From Pseudomonas sp. MM223 (GTDB taxonomy: Bacteria; Pseudomonadota; Gammaproteobacteria; Pseudomonadales; Pseudomonadaceae), in NCBI GenBank assembly GCA_947090765.1, contig OX352322.1, forward strand, positions 887,501-951,500: 64,000 bases of DNA, read 5' to 3'. Made by a program: the position numbers and the translations under genes. Positions 24,044 to 33,322 of this stretch are shown here, in pieces. Below the pieces are notes generated by a model. The model did no database searches and had not been told where the DNA came from. It saw only the letters and a list, made by a program, of their open reading frames with translations. The stretch's first letter is position 1, and each line of letters opens with the position of its first letter.

Positions 24044-24997
24044 TCAGCGTATGAGCCTTGGAACTGCGCGCACATAAACCAGCTCACTCACCAGCTCAAC
24101 CAGTGTCTGGGTAATCACTGCCGCTGCCGCCAACCCGCGTATGTCTTCAGGCAATGCCAGCGCCAGCGGCAACACCACCAGCGAGTTGCGCGTGGCGGCG
24201 CTGAAGGTCACCGAGCGTGCCTCAGTGGCTGGCAGGCGCAGCAGCCGCGCCGAGATGAACCCGAGCGCTGGCGCCAGCAGCATGAAGCCGATGTACACCG
24301 GGATCACCGGCAGCAAGCGGTCGAAATCACGCAGTACCACGGCAATCTGCGAAGCGATCACAACCACCAGCACCAAGGCCATCGCCGGAACTGGCAACCA
24401 CGCCCAGGCGTCGTTCCAGGTTGCGACAGTGCGCGAACGGCGGGCGCCTAGGCTGGTGAGCACGGCCAGCAGCATGGGCAGCACGATCAGCAGCACGAAG
24501 GCTTCCACGAACGGGGTGATGGAAATGGCCACGTTGTTGTTGGCCCCCAGCATCAGGGCCAGGTAGATCGGCAGCAGTGCCAGCTGTACCAGCAACAGCA
24601 CCGGGGTGGCGGCCAGGGTCAGGCGGGAGTCGCCTTTGCCGATGTGGGTGAACACCACCACATAGTCGATGCAGGGCGTGAGCAGCACCAGCAAGGCGCC
24701 GACGAGAATCGCCGGGTGCTCGACCAACCCGCGAGTGATCGCCCAGACCAACAGCGGCACAAGAATGAAGTTGGCGAGCAGCAGGGCGCCCATGAAACGG
24801 CGATTACCCAGGCCTTGGCGCAGGTCGAGGAAAGGGATTTGCAGAAACATCGCGTACATCAGCACGGCGATGGCCGGGGTGACCACGGCTTCCAGATACC
24901 GCGCGCTGTCAGTGGCCACCAAGCCGAAGGCAACGGCGGCGAGCACGGCAGCGAAGTAGATCGGGATCTGGTGGGTCTCGAGTTGTTCTCTGGTCAA
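24044..24997 (-). CDS. BASS/ACR3-superfamily transporter (arsenite or bile-acid symporter like)
   Basis: The 317-residue protein has about ten hydrophobic segments and the fold signs of the bile acid:sodium symporter / ACR3 group (MYAMFLQIPFLDLRQGL, LVLLTPCIDYVVVFTHIG, RSVTFSAATRNSLVVLPLAL). The Cys in LTPCIDYV matches the conserved Cys of ACR3 arsenite carriers, so arsenite efflux is possible, but there are no other ars genes nearby. The start is a TTG at 24997 with a weak ribosome site. It is a single gene, converging with the module C receptor. Confidence 0.72.
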   Translation of the reverse strand: MTREQLETHQIPIYFAAVLAAVAFGLVATDSARYLEAVVTPAIAVLMYAMFLQIPFLDLRQGLGNRRFMGALLLANFILVPLLVWAITRGLVEHPAILVGALLVLLTPCIDYVVVFTHIGKGDSRLTLAATPVLLLVQLALLPIYLALMLGANNNVAISITPFVEAFVLLIVLPMLLAVLTSLGARRSRTVATWNDAWAWLPVPAMALVLVVVIASQIAVVLRDFDRLLPVIPVYIGFMLLAPALGFISARLLRLPATEARSVTFSAATRNSLVVLPLALALPEDIRGLAAAAVITQTLVELVSELVYVRAVPRLIR

Positions 24998-25080
24998 GTT
25001 GTGGCCTGTACTCGATGGAGTGAATGTGGACGCGGTCTTTGTGGGAGCGGAAGTGCGTGTGAAACTAAAGAAATCAAACG

Positions 25081-25109
25081 AAAAAGCCCGGCACTGGGCC
25101 GGGCTTTTT
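25081..25109 (-). terminator. Terminator of glyA
   Basis: Perfect 11-bp stem (AAAAAGCCCGG and complement) with a 7-nt loop, 20 bases past the glyA stop; the arm ends in a T-run on the minus strand. Confidence 0.85.
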
Positions 25110-25128
25110 CACTTCAGGCTGGCGCCGA

Positions 25129-26381
25129 TCAGTTGCCGTAAACCGGCAGCTTCTTGCAGATGGCCTTGACCTTCTCACGTACGGCGTCGATCACCGCTTC
25201 GTTGTTCAGGTCAGCCAGGATGTCGCAGATCCAGCCAGCCAGCTCTTTGCACTCGGCTTCCTTGAAACCACGGGTGGTGACGGCTGGGGTGCCGAAACGC
25301 AGGCCCGAGGTGACGAACGGCGAACGTGGGTCGTTCGGTACCGAGTTCTTGTTGACGGTGATGAAGGCTTTGCCCAGGGCAGCGTCAGCGTCCTTACCGG
25401 AGATTTCCTGCTTGATCAGCGACAGCAGGAACAGGTGGTTCTGGGTGCCACCGGACACCACATCGAAACCACGCTCGATGAACACGCTGGCCATGGCCTG
25501 GGCGTTTTTCACCACTTGCTGCTGGTAAGCCTTGAACTCAGGCTGCAGTGCTTCCTTGAAGCAGATGGCCTTGGCGGCGATCACGTGCTCCAGCGGGCCG
25601 CCTTGGGCGCCCGGGAAAACAGCCGAGTTCAGCTTCTTCTCGATGTCGGCGTTGGCGCGGGCCAGGATCAGGCCGCCGCGTGGGCCGCGCAGGGTCTTGT
25701 GGGTGGTGGTGGTGACCACGTCGGCGAACGGAACAGGGTTCGGGTACACGCCAGCGGCAACCAGGCCGGCAACGTGGGCCATGTCGACGAACAGGTAGGC
25801 ACCGACCTTGTCGGCGATGGCGCGGAAGCGGGCGAAGTCCAGAACCTGCGAGTACGCCGAGAAGCCGGCAACGATCATCTTCGGCTTGTGCTCGACAGCC
25901 AGGCGCTCGACTTCGTCGTAGTCGATCAGGCCGTTGCCGTCGATGCCGTACTGGATGGCGTTGTACAGCTTGCCCGAGGAGCGACGGAGGCACCGTGGGT
26001 CAGGTGGCCACCGTGGGCCAGGCTCATGCCCAGGATGGTGTCACCGGCCGACAGCAGGGCCAGGTAGACAGCGGCGTTGGCCTGGGAACCAGCGTGCGGC
26101 TGGACGTTGGCGTAATCGGCGCCGAACAGTTCCTTGGCACGGTCGATGGCCAGTTGCTCGACGATGTCGACGTACTCGCAACCACCGTAGTAACGCTTGC
26201 CCGGGTAGCCTTCGGCGTACTTGTTGGTCAGGACCGAGCCCTGAGCTTCCATGACTGCCGGGCTGGTGTAGTTTTCCGAAGCGATCAGCTCGATATGCTC
26301 TTCCTGGCGCAGGGCTTCTTGCTGCATGGCTTCGAAGAGCTCGGCGTCGTACTTGGCAATGGTCAAATCACGGCTGAACAT
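25129..26381 (-). pseudogene. glyA: Serine hydroxymethyltransferase, one-base frameshift
   Basis: The gene starts at ATG 26381 behind GAGGA and reads [20 protein letters not shown] up to [11 protein letters not shown]. Between 25982 and 25983 one T (+ strand) appears to be missing: adding it gives [12 protein letters not shown] and joins the frame that continues with [18 protein letters not shown] and the PLP lysine in [10 protein letters not shown] to the end, for 417 residues, the normal SHMT length. The enzyme converts serine and tetrahydrofolate to glycine and methylene-THF. P. putida usually has a second glyA elsewhere, so loss is tolerable; a sequence error is equally possible. Confidence 0.85.
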
Positions 26382-26573
26382 GGCGGTCCTCAAGGATCGG
26401 GGTAGTTTGGGTGGGCATTCTAACCGATTGATTCGCGGCTGGCATATGAAGTGGCATCAAGTCGCGGACCAATGGGGCTCATGTTGCATCCCGCGCCGTG
26501 TCTGGGCTGGGCGGGTGCCCGAGTTGACTTTCAGGTCCGTTTTTCCTGGCGCTGCTTTCAGGCTGGCGCGGTC

Positions 26574-26694
26574 CCTGTAGGAGCGGCCTTGTGTCGCGAA
26601 AGGACCGCAAAGCGGTCCCGGCAATGTCGGCTGCAAAGCTGCAATCGTGGGGCCGCTGCGCGCCCCGATCGCGACACAAGGCCGCTCCTACAAG
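26574..26694. repeat. Inverted REP-like pair
   Basis: CTGTAGGAGCGGCCTTGTG and its inverse CACAAGGCCGCTCCTACA bound the element, with GC-rich hairpins inside. It separates glyA from the GGDEF-EAL gene; the rest of this 340-base gap shows nothing else. Confidence 0.8.
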
Positions 26695-26721
26695 AGTCCG
26701 CGCAGGTCGGGAGACCGGGGC

Positions 26722-29700
26722 TCAATGAAACATGAACAGCGTCTCGTTGGCGAACTGCGCCTCGAACTGGTGCGCTGGCATCGGCCGCCCGAACAGGTAA
26801 CCCTGCACCTCGTCGCAGCCATGCTCGCGCAGGAACTCCAGCTGCTCGTGGGTTTCGACGCCCTCGGCGATTACCGCCAGGTTCAGGCTGTGGGCCATGG
26901 CGATGATCGCCCGGGCAATCTGCGCGTCCTGCTCGCCCTCGGGCAGGCCGTCGACGAAGGTGCGGTCGATCTTCAGCACGTCGATGGGGAACTGCTTGAG
27001 GTAGTTGAGCGACGAGTAGCCGGTGCCGAAGTCGTCCACCGCAATGCTCAGGCCGAGGTTTTTCAGGCTGGCCAGTATCTGCAGCGCCTCGTTCACTTCG
27101 CGCATCAGGATACTTTCGGTCAGCTCCAGCTCCAGGCAGGCCGGTGGCAGGCCGCTTTCTTCAAGAATGTTGGCAATCCGTGTGCCCAGCTGGCCGTCGG
27201 AGAACTGCCGTGCCGAAATGTTCACCGACACCTTCGGCACCCGCACCTTGGCCTTGTGCCAGGCCTTGAGCTGGCGGCTGGCCTCGCGTAGCACCCAGTC
27301 GCCCACGTCCACCACCAGGCCCAGTTCCTCGATCACCGGGATAAAGTCGCCTGGCGGCACCAGGCCACGGGTCGGGTGGCGCCAGCGCAGCAATGCTTCG
27401 GCGCCGGTCAGGCGCTTGCCGTCGCCGCTGAACTGCGGCTGGTAGTAAAGGATGAACTCGTTCTGCTCCATGGCGTGGCGCAGGTCGCTTTCCAGCTCCA
27501 GGCGCTCCAGGGCGCTGGCGTTCATTTCGGCCTGGTAGAACTGGAAGTTGTTCTTGCCGCGTTCCTTGGCGTGGTACATGGCGGTGTCGGCGTTTTTCAT
27601 CAGCTGGCTCAGCTCGCTGCCATCCTGCGGGCTGAGGGCGATGCCGATACTGGCCGTTACGAAGAACTCACGGTTTTCCAGCACAAAGGGCCGCACCAGG
27701 CTGCCGAGGATGTTCTCGGCCACGTGAATGGCGCGGTTAAGCGCCATTTCGCGGCTGGGGCGCGGTTGCAGCAACAGGGTGAACTCGTCGCCGCCCATGC
27801 GTGCCACGGTGTCGTCATCGTCCACGCAGGCCAGCAGGCGCAGGGCCATGTCCTTGAGCATGCGGTCGCCGGCGGCATGGCCGAGGGAGTCGTTGATCGG
27901 CTTGAAACGGTCGAGGTCGAGGAACATCAGCACCACCCACGCCTTCTGCCGCTCGGCCTGCTGCAGGGCGTTGTACAGACGGTCCTGGAACAGTGTGCGG
28001 TTGGGCAGGTGGGTGAGGGCGTCGTAGTAGGCCAGGCGGTGGATGCGCTGTTCGCTGGCCTTGCGCTCGCTGATATCGGTGAAGAAGCACACGTAGCTGG
28101 CCAGGTCGCCTTCGTCGTCCAGTACCGCGGTAATGCCGACCCAGGCGGGGTAGTGGTCGCCGTCGCGGCGCTTGAGCCACACCTCGCCCTCCCAGCTGCC
28201 GCGCTGGTGCAGTTGCTTGACCACATAGCGCAGGTGGCCTTCCTGCTGTTCGTCGACGGTGAGCATGCCCGGCAACTGGTCGAGCACTTCACTGACGGCG
28301 TAACCACTGACGCGGCTGAACGCCTCGTTGGCCTGGACGATATAGCCGGCCGGGTCGGTGATGAGAATGGCCGAAGTCGAATGCTCGAATACCGTCGCGG
28401 CCATGCGCAGGTCTTTTTCGGCACGGCGTTGCTGGCTGATGTCACGGCCCACCCCAAGCACGCCTTCAAAGCGCTGGTCATCGTCCCACACCAGCACCAG
28501 GCGCAGTTCGATGGGGATCTTGCGGCCATCGCCGCGCAGGCAGTCGAACAGGAACAGCTGGGTCGGTAGCTGGTTGCGCAACTGGGCCAGTTGAACCGGG
28601 TCGCCCATGGCCTTGCTGACGCGGTCCATCAGGCTGTAGATGCCGGTGAGCTGGGCCGGGTTGGCGATGATCGACTGCCAGCCGTTGGCAAAAATCCAGT
28701 CGGCCTGGTAGCCCAGCACGCTCTGCACCGAAGGGCTGACATAGTTGAGCTTGAGCAGGCTGTCGGTGGAGAAGATCACGTCGCTGATGCTTTCGGCCAG
28801 CATGCGGTAACGCTGTTCGCTGTCGCGCAGCGACTGGCTGGCCTCGATCTGCACCGTCACGTCCTTGCCCACACCGATGATGCGGGTTACCAGGCCTTCG
28901 GTGTCACGGGTCAGTACCTGCTCGCGGATGTCATAGCAGCGCCAGCCGCCATCACGGTGGCGGAAGCGCAACTGGCAGTGCAACGGTTGGTCATGGCCGC
29001 TGTCGCGCTGTTGCTGGCGCAGGGCCTGGTAGTGCGCGGCGTCTTCGGGGTGCAGCAGCAATTCCCAGAAGCGGTCGCCCATCTGCGCAAGCTCGGTGCG
29101 GTCGTAACCCAGGGTCTGGCCAAGATGGCGATTGCTGAAGATCATCCGCTGGCTGAGCACGTCCTGCACGTACAGTTGGTCGGGAACGGTGCGCACCACA
29201 TCCGACCAGAAGCTTTCGCGTTCCAGCAGCGACAGCTCTACCTGCTTGCGGCTGGTGATGTCGCTGATGCTGAGAATTACCGCCTGGTAGTCGCGGCGCT
29301 GCTGTGGCAGGCGCGCCATCAGCCACAGGTGCAGCTCGCCGCCCAGCGGCGCCGGCAGGCGTACTTCCAGCTCCAGCAGTGGGCGTTGTTCGATCAGCGC
29401 GTCGATCAGTTGCATGCCCACGCTGTCGCGGCCATCGCCAGTGCCGTCGATCAGCCGCTGCCAGGCCCCTTCGTGGCACTCGATGTTCAGCAGCTGGCGC
29501 GCCACCTGGTTGACCTCGGTGATTTTCAGCTCCAGTAGCAGCGAGCGGCGCAGGTTCGGGTCCAGGGCCAGGCTGTGCTTGAGCGCGGCGCGGTTGCGCA
29601 GGTGGTAGCGGTCGAGCTGGCCGGGCAGGCTGGCCAGGTCGAGTACACACAAGGCCACGCCGGTGCCTTCGAAAATTTCCTGGTAGCGCCGGCGGTCTTC

Positions 29701-30630
29701 CTGCAGCGCGCGCTGGCGGCGGCGCATGTTGATCAGGGCCAGCACTGGCAGCAGGGCGCAGAACAGCACCAGCAGGCATTTGCCGATCAGCGCAGGCAGC
29801 AGTCTCTGCTGGGTCAGTTGGGCGTCGAACAGGCCACGCAGCTGCCAGGTGCTGTTGTCGATAAAGGCCAGCATCACGCTCTGCAGCGGCTCGCTGCTGG
29901 TGTCGGTCGGCGCGTGGCGCTGCAGTACCTCGCCGCTGCGGCTGTTTTCCAGCAGCCACAGGGGGTGGCCGGCGCCATCGAGGTGTACGGTGAGGGTGCT
30001 GTAGTAGTCCGGCGACAGGCGCAGCAGCCAGTAGCCACGGCCCTGCTCGGTGGACTGGCGCAGCAGCAGGTAGAGGGTGCTGTTGTCGGCTGAATTGGTG
30101 AAGAAGTACGGGCGCCCCTGGTTCAGCGCAAGCAACTCGTCAAGCATCTGGCGGTCGGGGCTGCCGGCCAGGCTGTCGGCGCGCAGTTGCCCGGCGTTGT
30201 CCAGCCAGGCCACGCTCTGCAAGGCGGGCAGGCGCTCGCGCAGGGTACCCAGCAGGCTTGGCAGGGCGGTTGGCGTCGGCGCATTGACGTAGGGCTGCAC
30301 CACATTTACCGCCTGCTGCGCCTTGAACGCCATGTTCAGGCTCAAGTGGTCGGCCAATTCTGCAGTGGCGTCCAGGCTTTGTTTGCGCAGGTCGGCCTGG
30401 GTGTGGTTGAACTGGGCAAAAAGCTGCCACAGCAGCAGGCCCAGCAGGATCAGGGCAAGCATCGCCAGCGCACCCTTGACCGACCCGCGCAGGGTGGCGG
30501 CGGGCGCCTGGGGCGCGGTACGCAATGTCGACGGATGAGTAAGGTTGGTCAAGCGTTGATCCTGCGATTGGGCTGGCGATGGCAGGGAAGGATCATGCAC
30601 GGTGTGTGCCGGTGTCTGGTTGGCGCACAA
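26722..30630 (-). CDS. Membrane-bound PAS-GGDEF-EAL cyclic-di-GMP protein
   Basis: The 1302-residue protein has a membrane segment near 52-72 (ALAMLALILLGLLLWQLF), a periplasmic sensor region to about 285, a second segment (CLLVLFCALLPVLALI), several PAS domains (about 310-870), then a GGDEF domain with intact RMGGDEFTLLL and an EAL domain with GAEALLRW and DDFGTGYSSLNYLKQFP. It may both make and break cyclic-di-GMP and so control biofilm and motility in response to a periplasmic and redox or ligand signal. The architecture resembles RmcA-like proteins. The frame starts with TTG at 30630; the exact start is unsure. Confidence 0.88.
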   Translation of the reverse strand: MCANQTPAHTVHDPSLPSPAQSQDQRLTNLTHPSTLRTAPQAPAATLRGSVKGALAMLALILLGLLLWQLFAQFNHTQADLRKQSLDATAELADHLSLNMAFKAQQAVNVVQPYVNAPTPTALPSLLGTLRERLPALQSVAWLDNAGQLRADSLAGSPDRQMLDELLALNQGRPYFFTNSADNSTLYLLLRQSTEQGRGYWLLRLSPDYYSTLTVHLDGAGHPLWLLENSRSGEVLQRHAPTDTSSEPLQSVMLAFIDNSTWQLRGLFDAQLTQQRLLPALIGKCLLVLFCALLPVLALINMRRRQRALQEDRRRYQEIFEGTGVALCVLDLASLPGQLDRYHLRNRAALKHSLALDPNLRRSLLLELKITEVNQVARQLLNIECHEGAWQRLIDGTGDGRDSVGMQLIDALIEQRPLLELEVRLPAPLGGELHLWLMARLPQQRRDYQAVILSISDITSRKQVELSLLERESFWSDVVRTVPDQLYVQDVLSQRMIFSNRHLGQTLGYDRTELAQMGDRFWELLLHPEDAAHYQALRQQQRDSGHDQPLHCQLRFRHRDGGWRCYDIREQVLTRDTEGLVTRIIGVGKDVTVQIEASQSLRDSEQRYRMLAESISDVIFSTDSLLKLNYVSPSVQSVLGYQADWIFANGWQSIIANPAQLTGIYSLMDRVSKAMGDPVQLAQLRNQLPTQLFLFDCLRGDGRKIPIELRLVLVWDDDQRFEGVLGVGRDISQQRRAEKDLRMAATVFEHSTSAILITDPAGYIVQANEAFSRVSGYAVSEVLDQLPGMLTVDEQQEGHLRYVVKQLHQRGSWEGEVWLKRRDGDHYPAWVGITAVLDDEGDLASYVCFFTDISERKASEQRIHRLAYYDALTHLPNRTLFQDRLYNALQQAERQKAWVVLMFLDLDRFKPINDSLGHAAGDRMLKDMALRLLACVDDDDTVARMGGDEFTLLLQPRPSREMALNRAIHVAENILGSLVRPFVLENREFFVTASIGIALSPQDGSELSQLMKNADTAMYHAKERGKNNFQFYQAEMNASALERLELESDLRHAMEQNEFILYYQPQFSGDGKRLTGAEALLRWRHPTRGLVPPGDFIPVIEELGLVVDVGDWVLREASRQLKAWHKAKVRVPKVSVNISARQFSDGQLGTRIANILEESGLPPACLELELTESILMREVNEALQILASLKNLGLSIAVDDFGTGYSSLNYLKQFPIDVLKIDRTFVDGLPEGEQDAQIARAIIAMAHSLNLAVIAEGVETHEQLEFLREHGCDEVQGYLFGRPMPAHQFEAQFANETLFMFH

Positions 30631-30799
30631 CGGTGGCGCACTATAAGGCCGGACACCTGAAACCGGCTAGCATGCCTAGGATTATGGCAAAGTGCCAGCC
30701 AAGTTAGCCATGGTGGCTGCCCGGTGGTTCGGCAAGCCCCTGCTACCTGTGCGAGAATAGCGGCCGCTATACATGACAACGCATCGGAGATGTTCGGTT

Positions 30800-31204
30800 T
30801 TGGTTACTCACTTTTCCTCCAATGGCCTCGATTCCGCCTGTGGGCGCAGCAGTCAGACCCTTGTCAGCACTGCCGTGACCGAGGACGTATCCTGCAAGTC
30901 TTGCCAGCGCTCGCTGGTCAAACCTGACGCTGCCGCCAGCGCCAAGAGCAAAGCCCCATCGTTGGCTGAACTGCGCAAGACCGCCAAGGCGGCGGCAGCG
31001 CCAGCGCCGGCAGTGGCTACGGCCAAGCCTGCCGCCAAAGTGGTGGGCGCTGCGCCTGCGGTGGCCAAACCGGCCAACGTGGCCGAGCAGCAACCTGCCC
31101 GCAGCGCTGGCTTCAGCGTGAAGGCCGCCTGGGCCGCGCGCCTGGCCGAGCAGGGCGACCGTTGCCGGTTGCCGCGGGGCAAGGGCAAGCAGCGTAAAGT
31201 CTAA
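30800..31204 (+). CDS. Hypothetical protein with a CxxC motif and basic tail, 134 aa
   Basis: TTG at 30800 follows CGGAGA with suitable spacing; the longer start at 30773 lacks a ribosome site. The protein begins with THFSSNGLDSACGRSS, has DVSCKSCQRSL near residue 40, an Ala/Pro/Lys-rich middle (about 50-100) and a conserved-looking end (KAAWAARLAEQGDRCRLPRG, then KGKQRKV). The Cys pairs could bind zinc and the basic tail nucleic acid, but the function is unknown. It is divergent from the GGDEF-EAL gene. Confidence 0.65.
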   Translation: MVTHFSSNGLDSACGRSSQTLVSTAVTEDVSCKSCQRSLVKPDAAASAKSKAPSLAELRKTAKAAAAPAPAVATAKPAAKVVGAAPAVAKPANVAEQQPARSAGFSVKAAWAARLAEQGDRCRLPRGKGKQRKV

Positions 31205-31224
31205 GCCTTCCTGGTTTGCTGTAC

Positions 31225-31266
31225 TGGCCCTTTCGCGGCTAAAGCCGCGAAGAGGCCGGTACAGGC
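31225..31266. repeat. Single REP-like hairpin
   Basis: GCGGCTAAAGCCGC forms a hairpin flanked by CTTTC and GAAGAGGCCGGTA, as in the repeat pair near 10367. It follows the 134-residue gene and may act as its terminator. Confidence 0.5.
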
Positions 31267-31444
31267 AACAGATTCCCCCCTGGGATAACACCGATCCCAC
31301 CCCACCCTCGACCCCTCCTATGCAACGCCGCGCGTTGGCGTAGAATGGTCGTCTTTGTTCAATGACACCCGAACACATATCCCCCTGGCCCCGCGCCGGG
31401 GCGATCGTCGATGTCTTTACCTATCTGAATTAGAGGGCTTGGTT

Positions 31445-33112
31445 TTGGCTCAATACGTCTACACCATGCATCGGCTGAGCAAGGTCGTGCCGCCGAAGCG
31501 GGAAATTCTCAAGAACATTTCCCTGTCGTTCTTCCCCGGCGCCAAGATTGGCGTGCTCGGCCTGAACGGCGCCGGTAAATCGACCCTGCTGCGGATCATG
31601 GCGGGCGTCGACAAGGAATTCGACGGCGAAGCCCGTCCGATGCCCGACATCAACGTGGGTTACCTGCCACAGGAACCGCAACTGGACCCGACCAAGACCG
31701 TGCGCGAAGTGGTCGAGGAAGCGGTCAGCGTGATCAAGGACGCCCAGGCGCGCCTGGACGAGGTTTACGCCGCCTACGCCGACCCGGATGCCGACTTCGA
31801 CAAGCTGGCCGCCGAGCAGGCCAAGCTGGAAGCCATCCTGCAGGCCGCCGATGGCCACAACCTGGAGCGCCAGCTGGACGTCGCCGCCGACGCCCTGCGC
31901 CTGCCGGCCTGGGACGCAAAAATCGAACACCTGTCCGGTGGTGAGAAGCGCCGCGTGGCCCTGTGCCGCCTGCTGCTGTCGGCCCCCGACATGCTGCTGC
32001 TCGACGAACCGACCAACCACCTGGATGCCGATTCGGTGGCGTGGCTTGAGCGCTTCCTGCATGACTTCCCGGGCACCGTGGTCGCCATTACCCACGACCG
32101 TTACTTCCTCGACAACGTCGCTGGCTGGATCCTGGAACTGGACCGCGGCGCCGGCATCCCGTACGAAGGCAACTACTCGGGCTGGCTGGAAGCCAAGTCG
32201 GACCGACTGGCGCAAGAGTCCAAGCAGCAGAGCGCCCACGAGAAGGCCATGAAAGAGGAACTGGAGTGGGTGCGCAAAGGCGCCAAGGCTCGCCAGTCCA
32301 AATCCAAGGCCCGTCTGCAGCGTTTCGAAGAAATGCAGTCGCAGGAATTCCAGAAGCGCAGCGAAACCAACGAGATCTACATCCCGGCTGGCCCGCGCCT
32401 GGGCGACAAGGTCATCGAGTTCAAGAACGTCTCCAAAGGCTACGGCGACCGCGTGCTGATCGACAACCTGTCGTTCGCCATGCCAAAAGGCGCCATCGTC
32501 GGCGTTATCGGTGGTAACGGTGCCGGTAAGTCGACCCTGTTCCGCATGCTGATGGGCAAGGAACAGCCGGACTCGGGCAGCATCGAAATCGGTGAAACCG
32601 TGCAACTGGCCTGCGTGGACCAGAGCCGCGAAGACCTGGACGGCGCCAAGACCGTGTTCCAGCAGATTTCCGACGGCTCCGACCAGATCCGCATCGGCAA
32701 CTACGAGATCCCGTCGCGTACCTACGTTGGCCGCTTCAACTTCAAAGGTGGCGACCAGCAGAAGTTCGTCAAGGACCTGTCCGGTGGTGAGCGTGGTCGC
32801 CTGCACCTGGCCCTGACCTTGAAGGAGGGCGGTAACGTCCTGCTGCTCGACGAACCGTCCAACGACCTCGACGTCGAAACCCTGCGTTCGCTGGAAGAAG
32901 CCCTGCTGGACTTCCCGGGCGCCGCGATCGTGATTTCCCACGACCGTTGGTTCCTGGACCGTGTGGCTACCCACATCCTGGCGTACGAAGACGACTCGAA
33001 CGTTGTGTTCTTCGAAGGTAACTACACCGAGTACGAAGCCGACCGCAAGAAGCGCCTGGGTGATGCTGCTGCCCAGCCGCACCGTGTACGGCACAAGAAA
33101 CTGGCCCAGTAA
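31445..33112 (+). CDS. ettA: Energy-dependent translational throttle protein EttA (ABC-F)
   Basis: TTG at 31445 is 8 bases behind AGAGGG and yields exactly the family length of 555 residues (AQYVYTMHRLSKVVPPKREI). Two ABC domains are complete: Walker A LGLNGAGKST and IGGNGAGKST, signatures LSGGEKRR and LSGGERGR, Walker B MLLLDEPTNHLD and LLLDEPSNDLD. The linker region with KGAKARQSKSKARLQ (the P-site tRNA interaction motif) identifies ABC-F. EttA gates the first steps of translation at low energy charge. No membrane domains are present. Confidence 0.95.
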   Translation: MAQYVYTMHRLSKVVPPKREILKNISLSFFPGAKIGVLGLNGAGKSTLLRIMAGVDKEFDGEARPMPDINVGYLPQEPQLDPTKTVREVVEEAVSVIKDAQARLDEVYAAYADPDADFDKLAAEQAKLEAILQAADGHNLERQLDVAADALRLPAWDAKIEHLSGGEKRRVALCRLLLSAPDMLLLDEPTNHLDADSVAWLERFLHDFPGTVVAITHDRYFLDNVAGWILELDRGAGIPYEGNYSGWLEAKSDRLAQESKQQSAHEKAMKEELEWVRKGAKARQSKSKARLQRFEEMQSQEFQKRSETNEIYIPAGPRLGDKVIEFKNVSKGYGDRVLIDNLSFAMPKGAIVGVIGGNGAGKSTLFRMLMGKEQPDSGSIEIGETVQLACVDQSREDLDGAKTVFQQISDGSDQIRIGNYEIPSRTYVGRFNFKGGDQQKFVKDLSGGERGRLHLALTLKEGGNVLLLDEPSNDLDVETLRSLEEALLDFPGAAIVISHDRWFLDRVATHILAYEDDSNVVFFEGNYTEYEADRKKRLGDAAAQPHRVRHKKLAQ

Positions 33113-33133
33113 ACCGGGTTATTGATGCACAGG

Positions 33134-33160
33134 AATGGGGCCCTTGGTGGCCCCATTTTT
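33134..33160 (+). terminator. Terminator of ettA
   Basis: Stem TGGGGCC / GGCCCCA with loop CTTGGT followed by TTTTT, 21 bases past the ettA stop. Confidence 0.88.
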
Positions 33161-33322
33161 GTGCCTGGCTCAATGTAAAAACGGCTGATCAGGCGCCTAT
33201 TTTGTATACACTTATATAAAACGCACCAAATAATTTCAAAAAAACGACATTTCGCCCTATTCCAGTGCGTTTGCTTCTTGGTACATTCCTGAAAAAACCA
33301 ATAAGTCCAAACCTTCGGTGAG

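Noticed and set aside
24044..24997. Arsenic-resistance operon
   Set aside because: Only one BASS/ACR3-like gene is present; no arsR, arsC or arsH nearby, so the substrate is left open.
31430..33094. 554-codon open frame on the - strand
   Set aside because: Antisense shadow of ettA, which has two complete ABC cassettes.
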